From: Atriophallophorus winterbourni
Taxonomy: Eukaryota > Platyhelminthes > Trematoda > Plagiorchiida > Microphallidae
Length of the DNA stretch: 64,000 nt
Direction of reading: 5' to 3'
Assembly (NCBI GenBank): GCA_013407085.1
Contig: JACCGJ010000609.1
Coordinates: forward strand, 116,191-180,190
Shown: piece by piece, positions 47,565 through 58,775 of the stretch
Position numbering within the stretch: the first letter of the stretch is position 1
Layout: every line of letters starts with the position of its first letter
The notes under the pieces: model-generated
Databases searched by the model: none
What the model was told of the DNA's origin: nothing
Seen by the model: only the letters and a program-made list of their open reading frames with translations
Position numbers and translations under genes: made by a program

Positions 47565-48110
47565 AACAGCGATCAATTCATCCAACGATGGATTATTTGA
47601 TCCCAGCGTAAAGACATCGAGATCCTGGATCGAATATACCACAAAGCTACAAAGTTAGTTGAAGGGATGCAGCGGGTCCCGTATCAACAGCGAATGGCCA
47701 TCTTTGGTTTGCGTGATTTTACACGAAGACGAATGAGGATCGACCTGATTCTGGCTTACAAGATACTGCGGATCAAATACCATCCGCTTAGCGAACTAAT
47801 AAAAGTAAACTCCCCTCGAAATACACGCAGTCACTCGTGTTGCCTCGAAATACCGCATTCAAGACTTGATTGTCGTCGCTCTTTCTTCTCTGTGCGTATC
47901 TGCTTTCTATGGAATGCGCTACCGCAAGATGTTGTGAATGCCACGACAATTGATGTTTTCAAATCGAAATTGGATTCATACGTCAAACAAAACCCTGAAT
48001 TTGACCCGGTGTGGTGAAGCAACATGAACCCAGAAAAATATTAACAATGTGATTTTGATTAAATTTTTCTTTTTGCAATAGTTGTCACCATAAAATCTTG
48101 ATTCTTGAAA
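47565..48110 (+). mobile_element. CR1-like LINE, C-terminal RT region and 3' end
   Basis: The longest CR1 C-terminus in the window. Frame 47,667-48,017 covers FGLRDFTRRRMRIDLILAYK, SRNTRSH-like block, FFSVRICFLWNALPQDVVN, FKSKLDSYVKQ and a stop, an intact end of ORF2. It ends at about 48,108 with an ATCTTGATTCTTGAA tail. Upstream, IWSQRKDIEILDRIYHKATK can be read with a frame change. 5' truncated. Confidence 0.75.
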
Positions 48111-48299
48111 GCTTATATTTCATTCACCTGACCAATCCTAAGCCGGTTAAGAACTGCACAGTCCATGGTGGGTGCTGCGCTCGTTAAGATAGACATGCGC
48201 GATCACTATCAACTGACGCACCACCACCCCTACATGCTATATAATCATTCAATTGTTTTGGTCTTGGCATGTGTGAATTATATCTGTTGACCTATTAGC

Positions 48300-48510
48300 T
48301 CGATTGAGTACTCGGTGCGCACACGTTAATGTTTATCCGCTGCTGAACCGGACGCCAGATTGTGGATATGTCATCCCCATCCACCTTATTAACTGCATGC
48401 TTACCAGCCTATATTATCTAAACCGCCTCAGCGTGAAGTCCTTCCATGTATGGTTTTATCACTTCTACGTTATCAAGATCAACGCTGTGACAAGTGTCCA
48501 GCACGTGTTC
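48300..48510 (-). mobile_element. Penelope-like element 3' fragment
   Basis: GACGCCAGATTGTGGATATG, CATCCACCTTATTAACTGC, AACCGCCTCAGC and GATCAACGCTGTGACA appear in the same order as in the minus-strand copies at 46,375-46,500 and 60,210-60,310. Confidence 0.5.
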
Positions 48511-48619
48511 AGGTAGTGCTGAATCTCTGATTAGTGATTGATACTTACTGGAATTGCGTCGCTGCTTACCGAATCCATTTTTGTGTTTACTTATCCTAGT
48601 AATGAGTTCTCCGAATATT

Positions 48620-50010
48620 TGCTCGAAATATACTCCCGAGCAACACTTGTAATTGATTTTATATGCGAAATTCGTCGTATATGGAGCATTTCGAGAACAA
48701 AGTTCTTAACAATGAAGGGCTTAATCCAAAATTATGGTGGCGCTACTTTGATGACAAATTTGTTATCATTAAGCGAGATCAGTTAGAGGCCTTCTTCAAC
48801 TACTTAAATGAAATAAACACACGTATTACGGTCACAAAGAAAGCGGAATCTTGCACACGCACCGTTCCATTTTTGGATTGTTTAGCACAAAAAACTTCAG
48901 TAAATCGGAAACCTGTCCATACATATGGTGTACTACGATACACTTTTGCTCATCCCAGACAGGTCTTCAGGTCCATAGATCGGTCAATTTTCCACAAGAT
49001 AGAAAACATGTGCAGCGAAAGAGAGCGAAAACAGGCGCTGTGAAGCGAGACAAAGGCTCAAAGATCATGGTTGTCCAAAAGGTTTTGTAAAAGGCCAATT
49101 GATGAGTGTAAAATACCCGTCAGAAAAATCGCAGAAAAATTGGCGAGATACCGTTTTTAAACCGCATGTAAAAGGCACATCTGATGCGATAGGCAGAATC
49201 TTGAACCGGGCGGCCATACGCGTAAATTATAAGAAAGGGAAAACTATGCGTTCGGTTCTTATGCACCTCAAGGATATGGCGCCTTTATCTAGCGTTACGA
49301 GCAGCATCTATAGAATCAACTGTAAGGACTGTTCGGGTGTTTACATGGGGCAGACTTCCAGGGGACTTTACACTACAATCGAAGAAAACCGAAAGCGTGC
49401 CAGAGGCAGCCCCGGGATGCAAGTGAATATCAACCCCTTATCCGTGATTCCGCCTTGGCGGAGAACGTTTTAGATACAGGCCACAGCGTGGATCTAGGCA
49501 ATTTGGAAACATATTGAAACGCAGTATTAAACAATATAGCGAACGCATACATGCGGAGGCGGTCGAAATTGCCAAGGTAGGTCGACTGGCGGTCAATAAG
49601 GTGGGTGGGTAAGAAATATCCTCAATCTGGCGCTCGGCACTGATGTGAAGGTCAATCGTGATTATTCGCCTTATACCTACTAGTTGATTAGATTTTTGTT
49701 TTCTTACGAAATATAGCTTCACCTTGGCCCCATTATTCATGTACTTTTACGCATGTGGGCCGCAGTGTCAACTGACCTTGGCCATGTTCACTTGTATTAG
49801 ATTGATGTCGATATCTATTAGTAGCAAATCGACTACTGATCCTTGACATGCCTAGGAGACGTGACACATCGTAGGCTGTTTAGCGGTAAGGTCAAATCAG
49901 TGGTGGGGTGTTGACTGCTACTTAGTAATGTTCCCTCTCACTACTATCACCCTTGGTCTGATGTGTCAGATGTGAAACGTTACCTCAAACTTGCTCTAAC
50001 CGATTGCACT
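48620..50010 (+). mobile_element. Penelope-like element: RT palm, GIY-YIG endonuclease, 3' region
   Basis: Frame 48,663-49,043 carries SSYMEHFENKVLN, WWRYFDDKFVI (the catalytic F-D-D), VTKKAE and VPFLDCLAQK. Frame 49,099-49,473 carries DAIGRILNRAAIRVNYKKGK then IYRINCKDCSGVYMGQTSRG, a GIY-YIG domain in which the usual catalytic Arg position reads Thr (LYTTIEEN). RT and endonuclease are in different frames, so the copy is dead. The 3' part runs through GTACTTTTACGCATGTGGGC and ends beyond a decayed hammerhead-like motif (49,945-49,990). Confidence 0.8.
49945..49990 (+). ncRNA. Penelope-like hammerhead-like motif with internal deletion
   Basis: CCUUGGU, CUGAUGU, a shortened stem II, GAAA, palindromic ACGU plus U, ACC. 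It sits in sense orientation downstream of the RT-endonuclease region, where PLE terminal repeats place ribozymes. Stem II is truncated. Confidence 0.4.
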
Positions 50011-50034
50011 CAAATTTCTTTGCATTAGATAGCA

Positions 50035-50112
50035 GGGGAATTTTGAGCCCGCTCGATCAAATATGAAATGCTAGCTTTCGAGAAGTGGAAGAAACGAGGC
50101 TATAATAAATTC
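50035..50112 (+). repeat. Dispersed direct repeat, copy 1
   Basis: Shares about 75 bp with 50,835-50,912, including ATGAAATGCTAGCTTTCGA, AGTGGAAGAAA and the AATAAATTC end. Non-coding, family unknown. Confidence 0.55.
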
Positions 50113-50604
50113 GTCCCATTGGTTTTGATTTTATTTATACATTTGTACCTATAATTCGACTCTATGGTTATTGTAAACTTAATTGCTTTTTCAACCATAA
50201 CTCTTGAAAAAACCTGTCAATCGACCAATAGACTCGGGAATGTGTCATTTTGGAGGGATGTGCGTCCGGGTAGAAAACCTACACACGGTTGCAGTTAAAA
50301 CATGAATCCTCATCATACCCAGTTGTAAATCGGAAAACGAAAGATTTTTTATCCAAAATCATCAATGACAGTTCCGCATCTTGCCCAGTAAATTCAGCTT
50401 CAAAGCCTGAGAGGAATCAAACATATCGTCTCGAGAATGGGCAATCTCTCACTTCAAACATTAGGCACTTGAAAACAATTTATCTTTATAAGGAGGTGCG
50501 ACAAACCACTGCGGATATCACAGTCACATTGAAATACAGATCGGTACAGTGGTCCTAGTCATCCGAACTATAGGAACGATCAGGTTTGAGAGTCCTCATC
50601 CTTT

Positions 50605-50745
50605 CCATTTGCACATATTGCATTGGTCATCCATGAGCGCGTTGAGGACTTTGCCAGGTATCACTATGCGATTCTGTGTTTGAACATCGTGCTTCGTCGT
50701 CCGAACCCTATTAACAGTGGATTAGTCTTACTTTGTTTGCACTCA
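50605..50745 (+). repeat. Hammerhead repeat, subfamily A fragment without ribozyme
   Basis: CATTGGTCATCCATGAGCGC, GCCAGGTATCACTATGCGAT, TGAACATCGTGCTTCGTCG and ACCCTATTAACAGTGG follow the monomer order on the plus strand. Confidence 0.6.
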
Positions 50746-50834
50746 ACTTATTTTTCCAAGCGACTTGTAGTCAAGTGGGCACATGAGGATAAATCTCAGT
50801 CAGCTACAAATAAGGGAGTAGTGAGCCAACGGTA

Positions 50835-50912
50835 ATAGAACTTTGCACTCGCCCGATCAATTATGAAATGCTAGCTTTCGAAAAGTGGAAGAAATGGAGG
50901 CTAAAATAAATT
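50835..50912 (+). repeat. Dispersed direct repeat, copy 2
   Basis: See copy 1 at 50,035. The two are about 800 bp apart in the same orientation and flank a ribozyme-repeat fragment. From 50,913 to 51,535 nothing else is recognised. Confidence 0.55.
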
Positions 50913-52261
50913 CTGCAGGATGTTTGTAAGCAACGTTAAACTTCGAAATGATTGAAGACCTGATACTAGAAATTTGAGCATATTACAAGAAAAGACATCG
51001 AAATACACAAACCCTTTGTAAGAAAGAAGTCTTATTCGACACTAAATATTTTCAGAACTAATCCACTAGCAGTGAGATCACAGTTGTAAAGAACCGGAAA
51101 CTCAATGTTGCCAGAATTTTGGTTCCAGGAGTTTGAGCGGACTTAAGCCAGTGGACGGAAATATTTCAATCGATGCCAAATTGCATTCGTGATCTAAAGC
51201 AAAAAACTTAATAGAAACTCTCCCCATCGTAGCCAATCTAAACGGCACAAAGAAAAAAAGTTTTATAGATCCAATTTTTCAAAAATAAGATAATCCATCC
51301 TTAATATGAACTGCATTTCCAACACAGCTCCAGATTCAATATCATACATAGATAGTATTTAATGAGCTTACTCGAAACATTCTAATTTGAATGCCTTGGG
51401 AAAGTTAAATGTTTTGATGTATGTGATTAGATTTAAGGTTTCCTCTAAGAGGCTTTGGTGCAATTATTACGCTGTAAGTGACCATTGGTCGTCATGCTTT
51501 CGTAAAAAAAACCCACCATTCTAGTCTGAAAACGAAACGCCGTATTGTGGCATTTACGTACAACACATTTGTTTTGTCTGATAAGCATCATATAGTTTCT
51601 GGGAAGATATACCGCAACAATGACTAAAAATAGGGTAGCTGGTTGAATGTCAAGGTGTGCCATATTGCCACCGGTTCAGAAGAACCAGGAACAATAGAAA
51701 CCGCTTCGAATTACGGCGAATTGAAACCACGAGGAAAACACATTTGCCGTAAGTGAATGGATGTGTCACGTTACGCTGCGATTTTTTCCGAATTTGAATT
51801 CGGCGCTTGTGCGAGATGAATGAAATATCAGTTAGCTGTTTATCTGCACGCCAACAGTAAAGCGTCTGCATTCCTAAATGGAAACAACAATGTGCGAGTA
51901 AACACAATGGGCTACGTTTGGTTTTTTGGCAATAAACGTTTAAATTTTAGTGTGTTCAAATGCCAACGCGGATTCATTTAAAAATCGTTGCAAAAATACA
52001 CCGTGAAGCTACTGTTGCATTATTAGCTGAAAAAAATACTTAGCATTATAAAGATTAAATATTCGCTAACCACCAGGTAAGTACAATTGTTGGATGCTTG
52101 TTTCTTTAGAAAGATTCGGGACGATCCACCTATTCAGAGAAAAAAATAATCTACCATCACAAGCGCATGATGTTTTCACGCTCCACAGTGTTTCAAACGA
52201 CTAAACAAACCAATTTGGAAGGAACAATCTCTGCAGCAGCGTTCACATCGTATGGACTATC

Positions 52262-52465
52262 GTGCAGTACTTCAGTGCTGCGTGATTAACATCGTGCTAA
52301 ATTGATTTGTAACCGGTAGTGAGCTTCACGGTGGAATACGCCAAAGTCTCATTGTCATTACTATTTTCTTTATCACATCTGTCTGGTCCAGGGCAACTTG
52401 ACAGTATCTTAGCCAACACGCGGTCTATGAATGTGCGGCACTTTGCTTTCATACTTAAGCAGTAC
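52262..52465 (+). repeat. SINE-like repeat (in left duplication copy)
   Basis: CATCGTGCTAAATTGATT, AAAGTCTCATTGTCA, CATCTGTCTGGTCCAGGGCA and GCGGCACTTTGCTTTC, in the family order seen at 7,491 and 58,550. Confidence 0.6.
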
Positions 52466-52524
52466 TCAGCAAATAAGTGTCAGGTACACGTTTACGGCGT
52501 AACCTACGATCGCAGCTGACAGTG

Positions 52525-52625
52525 ATATATATGATATGAAAGCACAAGCCTGATCCAGGCAAAGCGCCGCACAGCCAGAGACGGTACGTGGGCTAAGATA
52601 CTGTCAGGTTGCCCAGGCCTAGACA
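52525..52625 (-). repeat. SINE-like insert present in only one duplication copy
   Basis: Reverse-strand SINE-like 3' part (GCACAAGCCTGATCCAGGCA ... GGTTGCCCAGGCCTAGACAG). The right duplication copy lacks it, and the bases GACAG occur at both edges like a short target-site duplication. Confidence 0.6.
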
Positions 52626-53175
52626 GTAGTATCTGTCTTTATTCAGCTTGAACATAACGCTTTACAAAGTGCATTTTAAGTAAGCGGTAAAAAGCATATT
52701 CTTCCCAGCTCGCAGGGTTAAAGCCAAGAGCTTACGTATCTGTTTTGCAAACATTATTTGTACCGCAGGTGCCCAAAGGTCGACTTCTTGATCTTCTGTA
52801 CAGATAGCCTAGCCAGTGTAGCCGGCGCTGTCGCAGTAGGATAAAAATGTTCAGTACACCAGCATCCGTCACTTTGTTCATCCATGATATGTTCCAGATA
52901 CGGCATAGACACCTTCGATGGAAAGAATCGTGATACCCATGGAAATTAAAATAAATAATCCAGAGTTCCAACCTAAGTCAATGGTCTGTGCTGACTTGCA
53001 CGAATATTTGTCAAAATAAAAAGTGTAAACCTGTTGGTTGAAGGCTCAAACACGTAAACAAAACCTGATAAAACCATGCTGATAATACACTCGGTTGCAA
53101 CGGTTTTTATCAAGTGTTAGCTGATTAACACCAAGCAGAAAATCCATCCATGTGGTAGTTTAACGCTCGTTGGTA

Positions 53176-53195
53176 NNNNNNNNNNNNNNNNNNNN
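53176..53195. other. Assembly gap of 20 N
   Basis: Gap placeholder lying exactly between the two copies of the 1.6-kb duplication. Confidence 0.99.
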
Positions 53196-54793
53196 AAACG
53201 CCGTATTGTGGCATTTACGTACAACACATTTGTTTTGTCTGATAAGCATCAGATAGTTTCTGGGAAGATATACCGCAACAATTACTAAAAATAGGGTAGC
53301 TGGTTGAATGTCAAGGTGTGCCATATTGCCACCGGTTCAGAAGAACCAGGAACAATAGAAACCGCTTCGAATTACGGCGAATTGAAACCACGAGGAAAAC
53401 ACATTTGCCGTAAGTGAATGGATGTGTCACGATCCGCTGCGAATTTTTCCGAATTTGAATTCGGCGCTTGTACGAGATGAATGAAATATCAGTTAGCTGT
53501 TTATCTGCACGCCAACAGTAAAGCGTCTGCATTCCTAAATGGAAACAACAATATGCGAGTAAACACAATGGGCTAAGTTTGGTTTTTTGGCAATAAACGT
53601 TTAAATTTTAGTGTGTTCAAATGCCAACGCGGATTCGTTTAAAAATCGTTGCAAAAATACACAGTGAAGCTACTGTAGCATTATTAGCTGAAAAAAATAC
53701 TTAGCATTATAAAGATTAAATATTCGCTAACCACCAGGTAAGTACAATTGTTGGATGCTTGTTTCTTTAGAAAAAATCGGGACGATCCACCTATTCAGAG
53801 ACAAAAAATAATCTACCATCACAAGCGCATGATGTTTTCACGCTCCACAGTTTTTCAAACGACTAAAAAATCCAATTTGGAAGGAACAATCTCTGCAGCA
53901 GCGCTCACATCGGATGGACTATCGTGCAGTACTTCAGTACTGCGTGATTAACATCGTGCTAAATTGATTTGTAACCGGTAGTAGGCTTCACGGTGAAATA
54001 CGCTAAAGTCCCATTGTCATTTCTAGTTTTTTTTAATCACATCTGTCTAGGCCAGGGCAACTTAACGGTATTTTAGCCACGCACGGTCTATGAATGTGCG
54101 GCACTTTGCTTTCATACTTAAGCAGTACTCAGCAAATAAGTGTCAGGTACACGTTTACAGAGTAACATACGATCGCAGCTGACAGTAGTATCTGACTTTA
54201 TTCAGCTTGGACATAACGCTTTACAGAGTGCCTTCTAAGTAATTGGAATAGAACATGTACTTCCCAGCTCACAGGGTTACAGCCAAGAGCTCACTTATCA
54301 TTTTCGCAAACGTCATTTGTACCGCAAATGCGGTCTGCCCAAAGGTCGACTTCTTGATCTTTTGGAATACGACCATTTTTTATTCTGTGCAGATGGCCTA
54401 GTCAGTGTAGCCAGCGCTGTCGTAGTAGGATGAAAAGGTTCAGTACACCAGCATTAGAAATAACGTTAGCATTTGTCACTTTGTTCATCTATGATATGTT
54501 CCAGATGCGGCATAGACACCTTCAATGGAAAGGATCGTGATACCCATGGAAATTAAAATAATTAATCCAGAGTTCCAACCCAAGTCAATGGTCTGTCTTT
54601 TGCGAGTGCTGACTTGCACGAATATTTGTCAAAATAAAAAGTGTAAACCTGTTGGTTGAAGGCTCAAACACGTAAACAAAACCTGATAAAACCATGCTGA
54701 TAATACACTCGGTTGCAACGGTTTTTATCAAGTGTTAGCTGATTAACACCAAGCAGAAAATCCATCCATGTGGTAGTTTAACGCTCGTTGGTA
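53196..54793 (+). repeat. Right copy of the 1.6-kb direct duplication
   Basis: Starts at the first base after the N run with the same word that starts the left copy and ends at CGCTCGTTGGTA, after which unique sequence continues. It contains its own SINE-like repeat (53,935-54,130). The 85-codon open frames shared by both copies (51,650-51,907 and 53,311-53,568, minus) show no known domain. Confidence 0.85.
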
Positions 54794-55435
54794 ACGATAT
54801 GGTTGAAAAGGGTACCGGAGAAGGTCGGGTAATCCATAAAACTGGGATTCAAATGCAGAAACCTAAGGTATCGATTGACAGACGAGTTGACATAGTGGCC
54901 TCTGCTAGAAACATAAACATCATAAACACCGCCAACGCAATCAAAGACGAACAGATGTGTGACAAAGCGTTATCATTGTTAGAACAACGGAAGCAACGAA
55001 AGTTAGTAGCAGTTTAACTCAGACGAATAACGAGGTTACAATTGAGCAGTTGGGCTTCGACCAAAGACTGGTTTTCGTTCGTTAATTCGCAGCTAGGAAA
55101 CGTGGTCATCAGTGCAAACTGACACGAAGCCAAGCTTGGGCGTTGACTGGAAAGGGAAAATTGAATATGAATGTAAAAAGGCAGAAAAGTACATTGGTGA
55201 CTCATAATACGCGGCTAACTCAAAAGTGGTTCATTAAAATGGCAAACCCAATTAAAGACCTTAGCCGTGACAACCATACTAATCGTATTAGATGTTATTG
55301 ATGTTAGGGTTGCTCAGAATTGCTGCAAAAGGACATTGGAGTCAACTATGTCGAAAAAATAAGAAAATGGCAGTAAGACTCCAGCGTGTATTGGTATGCA
55401 GATAAGAACCTTTGGCAAATCAATTCAGCGCGGTG
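54794..55435. other. No recognisable feature
   Basis: A 72-codon plus-strand open frame at 54,799-55,017 has no motif I recognise. Confidence 0.4.
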
Positions 55436-55439
55436 TTAT

Positions 55440-55560
55440 TTGTGCAGTATATAAATACTGCGCAATTCCACATCGTGTCTAAGCCTGGGAAACTCGACAG
55501 ATTCATAAGCCACGCGCGATCTCAGACTCCGTGACACTTTGCCTAGATTCATACTTAGTA
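55440..55560 (+). repeat. SINE-like repeat, partial and diverged
   Basis: GTGTCTAAGCCTGGGAAACT, CAGATTCATAAGCCACGCGC and GACACTTTGCCTAGATTCAT match the 3' half of the family at 58,680-58,760. Confidence 0.5.
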
Positions 55561-58490
55561 TGTGAAGAAATGGATTTGCCGCAAGGCACCGAAACAAACG
55601 AAGCAACAATTGCGAAATAACAACAAAACTTGACATGAAAATGCGCTTAATCACCCCCTTTTTAAGACCGCCACCCGCGTTAACGGGCGCCAACAGGGCG
55701 TCAAACAGAATCATCTGTCTGTGGTTCATGATTAATTTCAAACTAGGTGGAAATCAAGAATTAGTAATCAGTCGGCAAATGACTATGACTTAGTGAAACA
55801 TGTAAGAGTGCGTCAGCGAGTGATACCAGCATTGGAGAAAAGCATCGTAAACGAGTAGGAAAAGATTAAACAAAAAGCAGTGCTATCCTGTTTGACGGCG
55901 AGTCCGCCGAAAGAATATAGAGAATCCATCAAGATTTGGACTCCAACAGCAAAACATCTCGTTACTAATAAAGGCCTCTTTTCAAGTCGAATGTGTTACA
56001 AGGCCAGGTTATATCCGCCCCCTCAATTGATGCATTCACACATTGCGAAATTTCCCATCGAAACGACCAAGGAAATGTATCACGGCAAGGCCACGGAGTC
56101 AAATGGTTACAATGAACCGGTGTGCCGATGCGCAACGTTGATTTTAAATTTGTGGTCGAAGGACCGCCAAATCAGATCGATGACGGATAAACCACGATGA
56201 CTCGATGTTAACTTGACGAGCGCGGCGACGATCGAGAACTAGTTACCGTACGCGACGAGATAAAAGTGTTGCAGACGCTTTCGAAACAACCAACAAAAAA
56301 ATATTGATCAACAAACTGTGGGAAAATATTGAACTGTTTATTGTTTCATATTCGAACGAATTAAACGGTTGACTTAACGTTTACATAAACTTCTTGGGAT
56401 GCGAATTTCACAATGGCGCTAAATGAGATGTGGCTAATCAATTTATTTCCCTACATTAATCCGAGATGCTGCCCTGGATTTGCCGAAAGACGTCCTGACA
56501 TTTGTATTGGGGTGTTCGCTGGCATCGTCACGTGGTTGAACTACAAGGGCAACGTCGGAAACAATCTATCATTTCTGGGGTCAGCGCAAGTTGGCGAAAA
56601 ACGATCATGTTCATTGACTGCTTCCCGACGCAAAAACATTTTGATAATTAAAAAAAATTAAATTCGGTTTCGAAGCCAATGTTTTGAGCGCAAATGGATT
56701 TTTATCTGTTAAGGAGCAATCCTGTTAATTTAGGTGGAAGGATTTTTCAATACATACCATTCGCGTTACACAGTTGAAATATTTTGGCTACTATTGACAG
56801 ATGCAAATGCACGCCGTTTGAATAACCCAACGGTTGAAATTGGCATCGCTAAGCTACGCGTGAGATGGGATGGCGCACGTACAGAAAAATGAATGACATT
56901 GTCAGCAAACGAAGCAATGTGGTGCAAGACATGATTGTGTCGGTACCAGTTGCCGGTGACGGAATCCATGAATGAGCAGAGTTATATTAACAAACTTGAA
57001 CCCCTCCCTAGTTCAGTTCTACGAGAATGGATAAAACAAAGCCGATAATCACTCAAGCGGACAACCGTTACGTTAACAGATCGCGTGTATTCTAAATGTA
57101 GTTCACACCAGCGCCATTCCGACTTGAGCGTATCAAACAAACAAACAAACAAAAACCAGCTATGAAAAGCTGTGACTCGCATCAAGAAACAAAGTGGTAA
57201 TCTTTGCATTTCCTGATCGTCGCCTAACCGAGCAATACGTGTCTGCGCCAGTGAATGTGGCAGAATCTAAACTAAAGTTCCGCTTTGTTGGGAGAGCAGA
57301 GTTATTAATAGCACTGGTAATTCTTTATTTTATTTTAGAGAAGTGTAGCATGGAGTGGGAAACGCTAGATAGACCGTCAGTGAAACCTAAACGATAGGCC
57401 GCGAAACGTATTCGCTTCACGTCTATCTATTTTACTGTCACTTTTACTTCATGACTGTTTAGGCCGCGCAATATGGAATAATTAATGTCTTGTAGATAAT
57501 AACGAGTTCTTTTGCAACAACACTGTTTCAAAATGCATTATGTTGCGCAACGAATTTAGTTTGATAATTCAGATGGTCCGTTATTTACAAATGACCGAAA
57601 TAAGATTGCACTAGTATGCCATTCGTGGATCACTTAGATTACTATATGCACGGAATGGTTACATTGAATCAATCGTTTAATGTCTACAGGAAATTTTGAA
57701 CTCAAAGTCAAAAGCAACTGCTTGGCAACGATCAAAATAAAACAGCAAACGCAGATTTATACGGGTGTTGATTAGGCGGTAGAACACACGCGTGCACAAA
57801 CAAACACCACCCCGGCCAATGTATAAACGAGAACAATAAAACATTGCCGGAATCACACAATGCTGCTGTCAGCAATCCTTCAAACAAATAACATGGGGAG
57901 CGAATTGTGTTTACCTTGTTTACCTAGAGACGATTGACCCTATCCTGACCAGGATGATTGTAATCATGACAAGTGGTCTCTGGCGGGGATTGGAAACAAA
58001 ACAGACAACAACAGTGTGTGAGGTGCATCTAAACAACACAACACCCTGTTTGCCCGCCCAGATAAACAAAAGGAACGAAAACGTTGCTATCATCGCGTTT
58101 CAGATAAAGCGCCGTGGTTGAATTTTGGTTGGGTGAAATAGTCTTGTTCACAAAACGAACAGTAAGTAGCCTCGGTGTGATTGTACGCCGGTATTAGAAA
58201 GCTAACTTGCGAATGTATTTTGACTGAAAAAACACGAACACAGAGAATGTGGCGAAGAAAATAAAAAAAGAGTTACACCAGACTGTAAGCAAATGTCATC
58301 AGCAATGTGCAATATACCTGAATGTGTAAATGTACGTACAAAAAATACAATCGCGATTTATCGAAAACCAGAGTTGTTGAGGGGAGTGGGACTAGCAAAG
58401 GATAATCTCCTTATCACTGTTGAATAACCTTACCCAAAGCGACAGCAATAAACAATCAAGAGGCTGTTTCAAAGCCTTGTGTATGGTTTG
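55561..58490. other. No recognisable gene
   Basis: Plus-strand open frames at 55,880-56,200 (106 codons) and 56,413-56,661 (82 codons) lack recognisable domains. An AAAC run lies near 57,138. Nothing else supported. Confidence 0.4.
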
Positions 58491-58492
58491 TG

Positions 58493-58775
58493 CACTTGGC
58501 ACTTTGTCTGGCTCCAGACTTGTGCTTCATGATGATGATGATGATGTGCACGGATGTGCAATCGTACAGTACTTCATGCTGTGCGGCTAACACCGTGCTC
58601 AATTGATTGGCCAGAGGTACTGGGCTGCATGCTGAAACAAGCTAAAGTCTCACTACCATTTCTATTTTCTTTCTCATATCTGTCTAGGCCTGGGCAACCT
58701 GACAGTATCTTAGCCCACGCGCAGTCTCTGACTGTACGGCACTTTGCCTGGATCAGGCTTGTGCTTAAAAATGGC
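58493..58775 (+). repeat. SINE-like repeat, best copy, preceded by the 3' end of another
   Basis: 58,493-58,528 is the 3' end of one unit (GCACTTTGTCTGGCTCCAGA, CTTGTGCTT). An ATG run follows (58,530-58,545), then a full unit from GTACAGTACTTCATGCTGTG to GATCAGGCTTGTGCTT. The arrangement suggests short tandems of the family joined by a trinucleotide run. Confidence 0.65.

Larger units (their letters stand above)
51536..53175 (+). repeat. Left copy of a 1.6-kb direct duplication
   Basis: Begins at AAACGCCGTATTGTGGCATT and ends at CGCTCGTTGGTA, directly against the N run. It is nearly identical to 53,196-54,793, with scattered substitutions and several indels. The largest is a roughly 97-bp SINE-like insert at 52,525-52,625 found only here. 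Confidence 0.85.

Noticed and set aside
51650..53568. 85-codon open frame present twice and nearly identical
   Set aside because: The conservation is explained by the 1.6-kb duplication, not by coding selection. No domain recognised.
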